NCBI GenBank assembly: GCA_035720945.1
Contig: DASTNK010000026.1
Location: 1-36,836 of the forward strand
DNA: 36,836 bases
Reading direction: 5' to 3'
Source of the DNA: SCQX01 sp035720945
Lineage (GTDB): Bacteria > Pseudomonadota > Gammaproteobacteria > Burkholderiales > Burkholderiaceae_B
Under the pieces are notes generated by a model that was not told where the DNA came from, made no database searches, and saw only the letters and a program-made list of their open reading frames with translations. Shown here in pieces: positions 7,490-15,224 of this stretch; the stretch's first letter is position 1; every line of letters starts with the position of its first letter. A program made the position numbers and the translations under genes.

Positions 7490-10177
7490 CTACAGGCTGA
7501 GTGATTTCGTGATGATTTCGCTGACGTTGCGCGACAGGGCAGGCTGGGCCTGGATATGGCGCAGAGCCTGCTCCATGCTGTCGCGGTGTGGCTGTGCGAA
7601 GCGGGTCCAGTTGTCGAAGGCGCGCGCCAGTCGGGCGGCGACCTCTGGGTTGAACCGATCGATGGCGATGACTTGTTCTGCCCAGAATGGGTAGCCTTCC
7701 GGCGCATGGATGGCGCGCAGATTGTTCATGCAGAACTGAAAGAGCAGGGAGCGTGCCCGATTCGGATTGCGCAGCGTGAACGCGGGATGAAGCATCAAGG
7801 CGCGTACCGTTTCCACGCGGGTGGAGGGGGCCGTGGCCTGCAGGGCGAACCATTTGTCGATGACCAGCGGGTCGTGCTGCCATTGGTCATAGAAGTGCTC
7901 CAGGGCCGGGCCGGCGTCCTCGACGTCACCGAAGTTGACCAGGGCGGACAGACCACCCATGCGATCCGTCATGTTGCGGGCGCCAAAATATTGGTCCCGT
8001 GCCTGCCTCGCGCCGTCGGCATGGCCACCGGCCATCAGGTAGACGAGCGCCAGGTTCTTCAAGGCGCGTCGCCCCGCCGAGACCGTGTCGATGCGGTAAT
8101 TGTCATCGTGGTCGGTGTGGCGCGAATAGGCATCCAGCCACAAAGGGGCCAGTGACGCGCCCAGCACCTGGCGCAGATGATCGCGCGCCTGCGTGACGGC
8201 CAGCGGATCCATGGGCGCCGTTTTTTCCAGGATGATTTTCTCGGGAGGCAGGGAGAGCGCCCGTGTGCGATAGGCCGGCGTCAGGGATTCGTCCTGGAGC
8301 AATGTGCGCCAAGTGTCGATGAAAGCTTGGTCAACACTGAGGGTCGAGCCTGACTGCCCGGCGCGCACCAGCGCCAGCAATTGTCGGGTGGCCAGCTCCT
8401 GGCACGCTTCCCAGCGCGCGAAGGGGTCGGTATCGTGCCGGGCCAGCAGGGCCAGGTCGGCGTCCGGCCTGTCGTAATCAACGATCACGGGCGCCGAGAA
8501 ATTGCGCAGCAGCGAGGGGATGGGTTGTTCGGGAATACCGGTGAGCGTCCAGGTTCGGCTGGTTTCAGTAAGTTCCAGCAGAACGGTATCGGTCACCCGT
8601 CCGTCGTGGCCGATCGGCAGAGGTTGGCCATTGGCGCCCAGCAGCCCCAGGGCGAATGGGATATGCAGAGGTTGCTTGTCCAATGGTGGGTTGGCGAGCT
8701 TTTCGACCCCGACCGGGGCGCAATGCTGGCTGAGCGTGACCTCGCACGTTTGCGAGCCCTTGTCATGGCGCAATGCGACCGTGACTCGTGGTGTGCCCGC
8801 CTGCGAATACCAGCGCCGGAAGACATCCAGATTCTTGCCCGGGTTCTGCCGCACATAGACCGATTCCATGGCGTCGACGAAGTCGTCGCAGGTGACGGCG
8901 TTGCCGTCATGTCGGCGGAAGTATTCGTCCATGCCGGCCCGGAACCCCGTTTCGCCCAGCAAGGTGTGCTGCATGCGGATGACTTCCGCCCCTTTTTCGT
9001 AGACGGTGGCCGTGTAGAAGTTGGCGATCTCCTGGTAGCTTTCGGGGCGCACCGGGTGTGCCATCGGCCCGGCGTCCTCGGGGAACTGGGCCAGCCGCAG
9101 CATGCTGACGTCGTCAATGCGTTTGACGGCGCGCGCGCTCAGGGCCTGGATATCGTCCAGGCCCTGAGCCATCATGTCGGCCGAGAATTCCTGCTCGCGA
9201 AACACGGTCAACCCTTCCTTCAGCGACAACTGGAACCAGTCGCGGCACGTGACGCGGTCGCCGGTCCAGTTGTGGAAGTATTCGTGTCCGATCACCGACT
9301 CGATGCTGCGATAGCTGGCGTCGGTGGCGGTGTCCGGGTCGGCCAGCACATAGGCCGAATTGAAGATGTTGAGACCCTTGTTTTCCATGGCCCCCATGTT
9401 GAAGTCGCGCGCGGCGACCACCATGAAACGGTCCAGGTCGAGTTCGAGGCCGAAGCGGTGTTCGTCCCATTCCATTGCATGTTGCAGCGAGTCCAGCGCC
9501 CAGCCGGTCTTGTCTTCCGAGCCGCGATCGCTGTAGATCTGAAGCAGGGCGTCGCGCTGGCCGCGGGTCTTGACAGTGCGTTCACGCACGCTGAAGTCGC
9601 CCGCGACCAGCGCGAACAGGTAACAGGGCTTTGGATGGGGATCTTCCCATATGGCTTCGTGTCGGCCTTCGGGCAGTTCGCGGGCCTGGATCAGGTTGCC
9701 GTTGGAGAGCAGCAAAGGGAAGCGCGCCTTGTCGGCTTCCAGCGTCACGCGGTAGGTGGCCATGACGTCGGGCCTGTCGGGAAACCAGGTGATGCGCCGG
9801 AAACCCTGGGCCTCGCATTGCGTGAACAGACTCGCGCCCGACACATACAGCCCCATCAGGGATGCGTTGTCGGCAGGCCGGCACAGGCTGATGATCTCGA
9901 GCTCGAATGTATCGGAGGCGGGTTGCAGGGTCAGGTGCTCATCATCGAGCTGATACTGGGCGGGGCCAAGCGGTTGGCCATCGAGTTTGATGGATTCCAG
10001 CGTCAGGTCACGCCCGTCGAGAACCAATGGCGCATCCACCGGGCCGTGGAACCTGAGTGTGGCGCGGACCCGGGTTTCGGCGGGATCGAGGGTGAAGTGC
10101 AGCGCCACATGGTCCAGCGTGTGTGAATACGGCCGGTAGTTGTGGCGCGAAATGGTTTTTCCTGTTTGGTCTGGCAT
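7490..10177 (-). CDS. pepN: aminopeptidase N (M1 family)
   Basis: A broad-specificity cytoplasmic zinc aminopeptidase that clips N-terminal residues from peptides. It has 895 residues (E. coli PepN is 870). Seen: the exopeptidase motif GAMEN at 262-266 and the zinc site HEYFH at 298-302 with the third ligand Glu321. These positions are each one residue off the E. coli enzyme. The C-terminal DUF3458-type half is intact, so this is the proteobacterial PepN subfamily. The ATG at 10177 gives the usual N-terminus with HYRPY-like residues soon after. A TACAAT box (minus strand, 10211-10206) is a possible -10. It is upstream of fbp and divergent from the DUF4136 lipoprotein gene. Confidence 0.96.
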   Translation of the reverse strand: MPDQTGKTISRHNYRPYSHTLDHVALHFTLDPAETRVRATLRFHGPVDAPLVLDGRDLTLESIKLDGQPLGPAQYQLDDEHLTLQPASDTFELEIISLCRPADNASLMGLYVSGASLFTQCEAQGFRRITWFPDRPDVMATYRVTLEADKARFPLLLSNGNLIQARELPEGRHEAIWEDPHPKPCYLFALVAGDFSVRERTVKTRGQRDALLQIYSDRGSEDKTGWALDSLQHAMEWDEHRFGLELDLDRFMVVAARDFNMGAMENKGLNIFNSAYVLADPDTATDASYRSIESVIGHEYFHNWTGDRVTCRDWFQLSLKEGLTVFREQEFSADMMAQGLDDIQALSARAVKRIDDVSMLRLAQFPEDAGPMAHPVRPESYQEIANFYTATVYEKGAEVIRMQHTLLGETGFRAGMDEYFRRHDGNAVTCDDFVDAMESVYVRQNPGKNLDVFRRWYSQAGTPRVTVALRHDKGSQTCEVTLSQHCAPVGVEKLANPPLDKQPLHIPFALGLLGANGQPLPIGHDGRVTDTVLLELTETSRTWTLTGIPEQPIPSLLRNFSAPVIVDYDRPDADLALLARHDTDPFARWEACQELATRQLLALVRAGQSGSTLSVDQAFIDTWRTLLQDESLTPAYRTRALSLPPEKIILEKTAPMDPLAVTQARDHLRQVLGASLAPLWLDAYSRHTDHDDNYRIDTVSAGRRALKNLALVYLMAGGHADGARQARDQYFGARNMTDRMGGLSALVNFGDVEDAGPALEHFYDQWQHDPLVIDKWFALQATAPSTRVETVRALMLHPAFTLRNPNRARSLLFQFCMNNLRAIHAPEGYPFWAEQVIAIDRFNPEVAARLARAFDNWTRFAQPHRDSMEQALRHIQAQPALSRNVSEIITKSLSL

Positions 10178-10377
10178 GTTGGCGACTCGTTCAGATTGAA
10201 TTCATATTGTAGAGTAGTGACTTGTGCAGGGGGGGCTCTGCGAGGTGTGCCCCGGTCTGTTGGCAATAGGTGGGACCGGTTCTCTTGAAAGGGAGTTCCT
10301 TCCACGTTGAACTGCTCACGGTTCGTGCCATACTGTTTGGAGCGAACGGTTCATGGGTTTTGTGTCGGGTGCAAATC

Positions 10378-11019
10378 ATGTCGTTTTTCATGTCTACCGG
10401 GTATCAAGGGCGGTCGGGCGCGTTGCGCAAGCTGGCGCGCGCGAGCATTATCCTGGTCGCCGCGTGCTTTCTGGCCGGTTGCGCCACCACGCTATCGGCA
10501 CGCGTCACGCGGTTCGAGAAATGGCCGGCGAATGCGGTTGGCGCCACGTACCGTCTGGTACCGGGGGCGGGGCAGTCCAATAATCTTGAATATCAGGCTT
10601 TTGCCGACACGATGCGGGCGGCCATTGGGCCGACTGGCTTGGTCGAGGCGCGAAGCGGCGCGTTGGCGCGGTTCGACGTGTCGTTTTCGTATGTGGCGAC
10701 CAAAGGTGTTGAATGGATGACGCGCTATGCCGATTTCCCGCCTTATGCCCCGTGGGGGCCTTGGGGGTATTACGGCGGAGGCCCGTTCGGCCCGCCGATG
10801 GTCAATGTGCCCGTCGCCGTATATCGGAACGAACTGATCGTCATTATCAAGGATCGTAGCCAGAACGATGCCGAAGTCTACCGTTCCAGCGCTGTCACAA
10901 ATACGGCGAGCAAGGATCTGCCGCAGGTGATGCCCTATCTGGCTCGCGCCGTTTTCGACCACTTTCCGGGCAACAACGGACAGGTGATGGTCGTGCGTTA
11001 CACATTAGGAGGGCGTTGA
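10378..11019 (+). CDS. DUF4136-like lipoprotein
   Basis: A predicted outer- or inner-membrane lipoprotein of unknown function. From the ATG at 10378 it has 213 residues: a basic n-region (RKLARAS), a hydrophobic stretch and the lipobox LAGC, with Cys35 as the lipidation site. The mature part has the DUF4136-type pattern: a Gly/Pro/Tyr-rich stretch (PYAPWGPWGYYGGGPFGPP) in the middle and IIIKD with alternating beta-like segments at the end. The ATG at 10390 also gives a good signal. The frame is open to 10270, but that extension would bury the signal peptide. It is divergent from pepN and convergent with the H-NS-like gene. Confidence 0.75.
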   Translation: MSFFMSTGYQGRSGALRKLARASIILVAACFLAGCATTLSARVTRFEKWPANAVGATYRLVPGAGQSNNLEYQAFADTMRAAIGPTGLVEARSGALARFDVSFSYVATKGVEWMTRYADFPPYAPWGPWGYYGGGPFGPPMVNVPVAVYRNELIVIIKDRSQNDAEVYRSSAVTNTASKDLPQVMPYLARAVFDHFPGNNGQVMVVRYTLGGR

Positions 11020-11041
11020 CGAATGCCTCCGTCGCGTTGTG

Positions 11042-11075
11042 AATCGCAGCGATAGCAACGACTATCGCTGCGATT
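11042..11075. terminator. 14-bp perfect palindrome between convergent genes
   Basis: AATCGCAGCGATAG at 11042-11055 pairs perfectly with 11062-11075 around the loop CAACGA. It lies 22 bp after the lipoprotein gene and 103 bp after the H-NS-like stop on the other strand. There is no T-run on either side. It probably acts as a bidirectional transcript end or 3' stabiliser. Confidence 0.55.
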
Positions 11076-11178
11076 GGCACCTTGCGTTCAACCTCGATCC
11101 ACAGCAGCCGTTCTTTGTTCGACTCGGTCGAAGGGCACCCGGACGCCCACGCTGGCCGCGATGGATTGTGGTTCTGGA

Positions 11179-11541
11179 TTATTGTTCAATCAGAAACGCG
11201 TCGCGTTGCTTGCCGTCTGATTCGGCCTTGATGATCCAGCGCGGCGCTTTTCCGCGCCCCGTCCAGGTTTCGCCTGTTTCGGGGTGGCGATATTTGATCG
11301 GCACCGAACGCTTGGCGGCGGATGCCGCCCCATTGGCCTTTGGTGATGCCACTTTGACGGCTTTCTTGTTCAGCGCCTGGGCGATTTCCTCTGGTGTGAT
11401 GTCGTATTCACGCATGGTGCGGACGATAGAGGCGATGACTGGAACACGTCTTTTGATGCGCAAGGCGCTGGCTTGTTTCTGGAGTTTTGTGATTTCTTTT
11501 TCAATTTTCGCCTGTAGAGCGGAATACGTATCACGGGACAT
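11179..11541 (-). CDS. H-NS family nucleoid-associated protein
   Basis: A 120-residue H-NS-like protein. The N-terminal half is helical and charged (ALQAKIEKEITKLQKQASAL), as in the oligomerisation domain. A short Ala/Lys linker follows. The C-terminal DNA-binding part contains YRHPETGETWTGRGKAPRWI, the core H-NS signature. The length is typical of the small betaproteobacterial H-NS proteins. Such proteins coat AT-rich DNA and silence acquired genes; which targets this one has cannot be read from sequence. The ATG at 11541 has AGGA about 9 bases upstream on the minus strand. A perfect 9-bp inverted repeat lies 51 bp upstream of the start. Confidence 0.9.
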   Translation of the reverse strand: MSRDTYSALQAKIEKEITKLQKQASALRIKRRVPVIASIVRTMREYDITPEEIAQALNKKAVKVASPKANGAASAAKRSVPIKYRHPETGETWTGRGKAPRWIIKAESDGKQRDAFLIEQ

Positions 11542-11591
11542 AATCGGTTCCTGTTGTAAGTGGTATGTGGGACTTCTATTATGGGGAAAAG

Positions 11592-11614
11592 CCTCTCATT
11601 TTATGAATGAGAGG
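11592..11614. promoter_or_regulatory. 9-bp inverted repeat upstream of the H-NS-like gene
   Basis: CCTCTCATT at 11592-11600 and AATGAGAGG at 11606-11614 around a 5-base loop. On the minus strand it is followed by CTTTTCC and lies just upstream of a CATAAT box. It could be an operator covering the -35 region, or a weak terminator for leftward transcripts. Confidence 0.4.
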
Positions 11615-11726
11615 GTGAGCTGATTTAAGATCTGTGTAAGCAAGGTGTGCGGATATGCCTAGTGGCAGCCTAGGGGAGTTTTTCGAAAATCAATCGTGGC
11701 CATTCAATAATCCACCTCCAATCCAC

Positions 11727-11757
11727 GGCGCCGGCCTGTCGTTCGAGTTGTTCAGAG
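11727..11757 (-). repeat. dispersed intergenic repeat, copy B
   Basis: Reverse-strand copy reading CTCTGAACAACTCGA and ending in GGCGCC. It is clearly related to the copies at 3218-3247 and 12797-12829, with a few substitutions. The second arm seen in the third copy is absent. Confidence 0.45.
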
Positions 11758-11946
11758 GGCCCATTGCCGGTTTGCAGATGCGTCCCCATTTTGATTTTCG
11801 TGAAAATCCCTGTACCGTGAATTATATCAACGAGAAAATAATTTTTGCCTGACAGATAATAATCAATGTCGCGAATCCGGCACAAATTCATCCTGTCCCG
11901 GTATGTCCTTGAAGGTTATCATTTTCTTGTTTTTTTAAACGTTTGA

Positions 11947-12786
11947 ATGCGGTCAACCAACATGAATTCAAATTCCATTCCCGACGATTTTCGTGTGGCG
12001 GCGGTACAGACTGTTTCATCCACCTCGGTGGATGGCAATTTGAAAATGGCGGCTGATCTCATCGGCCAAGCGGCCGAAACCGGCGCCAGGCTTGTCGTGC
12101 TGCCAGAATATTTCTGCCTGATGGGTCATCGCGATGGCGACAAATTCGATATTCGCGAAAAACCGGGCGCCGGACCCATCCAGGAATTCCTGCGTTCTCA
12201 GGCCCGGCATCATGGTATATGGCTGGTGGGGGGGACGTTGCCGCTGGAAAGTCCCGATGCCGGCCGCATCTATAATTCAAGCTTGGTGTTCTCTCCCGAT
12301 GGCGCGCAGGTGGCCCGCTATGACAAGATCCACCTGTTTTCCTTTCATCGTGGCGATGAATCCTACGACGAATCCGTGGCCATTCGGCCCGGCGATAATC
12401 CGCCGCAGGTGTTTTCCGCGTCCTGCGGTAGGGTGGGTTTGTCGATTTGTTACGACCTGCGGTTCCCCGAGTTTTTCCGTGCATTGGGCGACCTGGGCCT
12501 GATCGTCATGCCCGCGGCGTTCACCTATACGACAGGAAAGGCACACTGGGAGATTCTGCTGCGTGCCCGGGCCATCGAGAACCAGTGCTATGTGCTGGCG
12601 AGCGCGCAAGGCGGCAAGCATGAGAATGGGCGGCGCACATGGGGGCATTCGGTTCTGATCGATCCCTGGGGCGAAATCGTCGACGTTCTGCCAGAAGGCC
12701 CTGGTGTGGTGTCGGGCATGATCGACGCCGGACGCCTGTCCGATGTTCGCCAATCGCTTCCCGCGCTGAAACATCGTACGATGTAG
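11947..12786 (+). CDS. carbon-nitrogen hydrolase (Nit1/Nit2-like, nitrilase superfamily)
   Basis: A cytoplasmic amidase of 279 residues. The nitrilase-fold triad is visible: Glu54 (VLPEYF), Lys127 (RYDKIHLF) and Cys168 (SICYDLRFPE). The sequence style matches the Nit branch whose members hydrolyse deaminated glutathione (a repair of a transaminase side product) more than true nitrilases. The substrate here is an inference from that similarity. Two in-frame ATGs, 11947 and 11962, are possible; neither has a good ribosome site, and the family core starts after both. The gene is followed by tldD, an arrangement I associate with many Burkholderiales genomes. Confidence 0.88.
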   Translation: MRSTNMNSNSIPDDFRVAAVQTVSSTSVDGNLKMAADLIGQAAETGARLVVLPEYFCLMGHRDGDKFDIREKPGAGPIQEFLRSQARHHGIWLVGGTLPLESPDAGRIYNSSLVFSPDGAQVARYDKIHLFSFHRGDESYDESVAIRPGDNPPQVFSASCGRVGLSICYDLRFPEFFRALGDLGLIVMPAAFTYTTGKAHWEILLRARAIENQCYVLASAQGGKHENGRRTWGHSVLIDPWGEIVDVLPEGPGVVSGMIDAGRLSDVRQSLPALKHRTM

Positions 12787-12796
12787 CCTAGGGGTT

Positions 12797-12856
12797 CTCC
12801 GAACAAGTCGAGCGGAAGGCGCGCATCCATGCATCGTTGCGGTGGCTTGTTCAGAG
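12797..12856 (+). repeat. dispersed intergenic repeat, copy C, with inverted second arm
   Basis: The left part (12797-12829) matches the other two copies. CTCCGAACAAG at 12797-12807 can pair with CTTGTTCAGAG at 12846-12856, with one mismatch in 11, across a 38-base loop. This is the only copy with both arms. It lies in the gap between the nitrilase-like gene and tldD. Confidence 0.45.
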
Positions 12857-12907
12857 GGGCCACCGTGTCTGTGCTTCCATCCAATTTTTTATTGAAGATA
12901 TCGTTTC

Positions 12908-14365
12908 ATGAAAGTCTCCGATCCCGCGATCAGCGCCCTGGCTACGGCGAAATCGGTTCTGCTCGACCCTTGGGGGTTGAGCGAAGCGGATATCGCCCGA
13001 GCCCTGGGTGAAATCTTCACGCATAAAGTCGATTACGCCGACCTGTATTTTCAATATACCCGCGCCGAGGGCTGGAGCCTGGAAGAAGGCATCGTCAAGA
13101 CCGGGAATTTCTCCATTTCCCAAGGTGTTGGCGTCCGAGCGGTCAGCGGCGACAAAACGGCGTTCGCCTACTCCGATGCGCTGTCCGCCGATGCGCTGCT
13201 GTCCTCGGCGCGCGCCGTTCGCAGCATTGCGCGCCAGGGGGCGGGGCGGCGCAAAGTGGCGCGCCCTGGCAACGGCCGTCCTCATGATCTTTACCGCGAT
13301 CTCGACCCTGTCGATTCCCTGTCCGCTCCCGACAAAGTGGCGTTGCTGGGGCGGGTCGAGGCCATGGCGCGGGCCGCTGATCCCCGCATCATCCAGGTGA
13401 TGGCGGGGCTGGGTGCTGAATACGATGTGGTGCTGGTCGCCGGTAGCGACGGACGTCTGGCGGCCGATGTCAGGCCGTTGGTCAGAATGTCACTGACCGT
13501 GATCGCGGAACAAGGCGGGCGCCGCGAAATGGGGCATGGCGGGGGCGGTGGGCGCACCGGGCTGGCCTGCTTCACCGACGAGGCCTTGCGCGGCTACGTT
13601 CGCCAGGCGGTGCACGAGGCCCTCACCAATCTCGAGGCCCGCCCCGCGCCCGCCGGCGAAATGACCGTGGTGCTGGGCTCGGGGTGGCCGGGCATCTTGC
13701 TGCACGAGGCCGTGGGTCATGGCCTGGAGGGCGACTTCAACCGCAAGGGGTCCAGCGTTTTCTCGGGCCGCATTGGTGAACAGGTGGCCTCCAAGGGGGT
13801 CACGGTGGTCGATGACGGCACACTGGCCGAGCGCCGCGGCTCGCTCAACATCGATGACGAGGGCAATCCCACGCAGTGCAACGTGCTGATCGAAGACGGT
13901 GTTCTCAAGGGTTATATGCAGGATTCCCTGAATGCCCGCCTGATGAAAACCGCCGTGACCGGCAATGGCCGGCGCGAGTCGTTCGCGCACCTGCCCATGC
14001 CGCGCATGACCAACACCTATATGCTGGCTGGATCCGAGGCCCCGGAGGACATCATCGCGTCGGTGGACAATGGGTTGTATGCGGCCAACTTCGGTGGTGG
14101 TCAAGTCGACATCACCAGCGGCAAGTTTGTGTTCTCCGCCTCAGAGGCCTATCTGATCAAAAACGGCCGGGTCACACATCCGGTCAAGGGGGCGACGCTT
14201 ATTGGAAACGGGCCTGACGCCATGACGCGCGTGCGCATGATAGGTAACGACTTGCGTCTGGACTCCGGCATTGGCACCTGCGGCAAGGAGGGCCAGAGTG
14301 TCCCGGTTGGGGTGGGCATGCCCACACTGCGCATCGACGGTCTGACGGTGGGCGGCACGTCCTGA
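12908..14365 (+). CDS. tldD: metalloprotease TldD
   Basis: TldD forms a heterodimeric zinc protease with TldE/PmbA that degrades unfolded or modified peptides and matures microcins and CcdA in E. coli. It has 485 residues (E. coli 481). The metal site HEAVGH is at residues 266-271 within LLHEAVGHGLEGDF, the family hallmark. Also seen: NSLxxRLM-like DSLNARLMKTAVTGNGRR and the Gly-rich end VGVGMPTLRIDGLTVGGTS. The ATG at 12908 fits the family start. No pmbA gene is in this window. The gene ends just before the osmoprotection block. Confidence 0.96.
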   Translation: MKVSDPAISALATAKSVLLDPWGLSEADIARALGEIFTHKVDYADLYFQYTRAEGWSLEEGIVKTGNFSISQGVGVRAVSGDKTAFAYSDALSADALLSSARAVRSIARQGAGRRKVARPGNGRPHDLYRDLDPVDSLSAPDKVALLGRVEAMARAADPRIIQVMAGLGAEYDVVLVAGSDGRLAADVRPLVRMSLTVIAEQGGRREMGHGGGGGRTGLACFTDEALRGYVRQAVHEALTNLEARPAPAGEMTVVLGSGWPGILLHEAVGHGLEGDFNRKGSSVFSGRIGEQVASKGVTVVDDGTLAERRGSLNIDDEGNPTQCNVLIEDGVLKGYMQDSLNARLMKTAVTGNGRRESFAHLPMPRMTNTYMLAGSEAPEDIIASVDNGLYAANFGGGQVDITSGKFVFSASEAYLIKNGRVTHPVKGATLIGNGPDAMTRVRMIGNDLRLDSGIGTCGKEGQSVPVGVGMPTLRIDGLTVGGTS

Positions 14366-14618
14366 TATTTTCGAGGCGGCCCCGCTTCCGTCCTCCTTAT
14401 GCGGTAGTGCCCACGCCCGGGTCGTCGTTTCCCAGGCGTTTTGGTCTCTCCATTCAAGCCGCCGCGCATTCGCCGGCTGCTCGCCGTTTCCTGGCCCCAC
14501 TGTCACTGTTCGTGTCTCCATATTTCTATGGCGCATAGAGGGTTTCGTGTGCTCTTCCTGGTCGAAGGCGCAGGAAACGGATTGCCGTGAATGCCTGTTC
14601 TTTTTTCGTCTGATTTGA

Positions 14619-14647
14619 TTGACATGAATGATTATTAATCATATGAT
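14619..14647 (+). promoter_or_regulatory. sigma-70 promoter of the regulator-ectABCD operon
   Basis: TTGACA (14619-14624) is a perfect -35 box. A 17-bp spacer and TATGAT (14642-14647, five of six) follow. The predicted transcript start is near 14654. This rules out the ATG codons at 14628 and 14643 as starts of the regulator on this transcript. Confidence 0.75.
14628..14642. promoter_or_regulatory. inverted repeat overlapping the promoter spacer (candidate operator 1)
   Basis: ATGATTA-T-TAATCAT is a perfect 7-bp inverted repeat that fills most of the spacer and touches the -10 box. A protein bound here would block RNA polymerase. It is a likely site for the MarR-type product encoded directly downstream. 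Confidence 0.55.
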
Positions 14648-14659
14648 TTCAACTCAAAT

Positions 14660-14675
14660 TAATTCATGTGAATTA
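14660..14675. promoter_or_regulatory. inverted repeat just after the transcript start (candidate operator 2)
   Basis: TAATTCA-TG-TGAATTA is a perfect 7-bp inverted repeat with a 2-base centre. The pairing resumes for 3 bp after one mismatch. It sits about 6-21 bases after the predicted start. Half-sites of similar length with a 2-base centre are what I recall for the Methylophaga EctR1 operator, but the bases differ. Confidence 0.5.
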
Positions 14676-14684
14676 TTTTCTATC

Positions 14685-15224
14685 GTGACCAATTCATCAC
14701 AAAACACACAACAGTACGACTTGCGCATCCTGCGCGCGCTGCGGCGCCTCACCCGCTCCATCGCGCTGCATTCGCGCCAGCTTGCGGCATGCAGCCACAT
14801 CACGGCGCCGCAACTCATCTGCTTGCGCGCGGTCATCGATCATGGCCCGCTCACCGCCACGGCGATCAGCCGCGAGGTGCATGTCAGCGCCAGCACCGTG
14901 GTGGGTATTCTCGACCGCCTCGAAGACAAGGGGCTGGTGCGTCGCGAGCGTGGCCGTGAAGACCGCCGCATCGTGTTCGTGTCGGCCACTGAACAAGGCG
15001 TTGCCTTGGCGCGTGAAACACCTTCGCCGCTGCAGAAAAAGCTGGCCGATGCGCTCAACGCGCTGCCCGAACTCGAGCAAGCCACCATTACGCTGTCACT
15101 GGAGCGTGTGGTGGAACTGATCGAGTCGGGCGCTCCCGAATTGCGCGATGTGCCCGGCGATGCCTCGCCACTGCTTGATGTGCCCACTGATGGCGCGCTG
15201 CCAGAATCGGGGCTGGTGGTTTGA
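14685..15224 (+). CDS. ectR: MarR-family regulator of the ectoine operon (EctR-like)
   Basis: A winged-helix regulator of about 179 residues from GTG 14685. Seen: an N-terminal helical part (LRILRALRRLTRSIALHSRQ), then LTATAISREVHVSASTVVGILDRLEDKGLVRRERG as recognition helix region, and the wing DRRIVFVSATEQG, all in MarR order. An acidic Pro/Leu tail follows. The start is inferred: the promoter excludes the ATGs at 14628 and 14643, and GTG 14685 is the next in-frame start, though without a clear ribosome site. Its stop overlaps the ectA start by four bases, so the two are translationally coupled and cotranscribed. MarR-type repressors next to ectABC are known from methylotrophs and halophiles. 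Autorepression through the two inverted repeats is inferred. Confidence 0.8.
   Translation: MTNSSQNTQQYDLRILRALRRLTRSIALHSRQLAACSHITAPQLICLRAVIDHGPLTATAISREVHVSASTVVGILDRLEDKGLVRRERGREDRRIVFVSATEQGVALARETPSPLQKKLADALNALPELEQATITLSLERVVELIESGAPELRDVPGDASPLLDVPTDGALPESGLVV

Larger units (their letters stand above)
11542..11946. other. AT-rich intergenic region upstream of the H-NS-like and nitrilase-like genes
   Basis: 405 bp between divergent genes, visibly richer in A and T than its surroundings. It holds the inverted repeat at 11592-11614, a dispersed repeat copy at 11727-11757 and a T-rich run shortly before 11941. A 65-codon frame (11655-11852) has no recognisable features and is not called. 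A CATAAT box on the minus strand (11583-11578) could be the -10 of the H-NS-like gene. Confidence 0.5.
14366..14684. other. intergenic region between tldD and the ectoine regulator
   Basis: About 319 bp when the regulator starts at GTG 14685. The first 250 bp show no gene or structure that I can support. The last 70 bp are AT-rich and hold the promoter and inverted repeats described separately. Confidence 0.5.

Noticed and set aside
6357..7883. Open frame of 508 codons on the minus strand covering fbp and part of pepN
   Set aside because: It is an Arg/Pro/Gly-rich out-of-frame reading that overlaps two certain genes on the same strand.
8381..10126. Open frame of 581 codons on the plus strand opposite pepN
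   Set aside because: It is the antisense shadow of pepN; the composition (many His, Gln, Gly, Val) is that of a high-GC antisense frame and no motif is recognisable.
11655..11852. 65-codon frame upstream of the nitrilase-like gene
   Set aside because: It covers a dispersed repeat copy, lacks a ribosome site and has no recognisable content.
3218..12856. The three short repeats as a CRISPR remnant
   Set aside because: They are kilobases apart, in mixed orientation, with coding DNA between them and no cas genes.
14628..14684. ATG 14628 or 14643 as start of the ectoine regulator
   Set aside because: Both lie within the predicted promoter, upstream of the expected transcript start near 14654.
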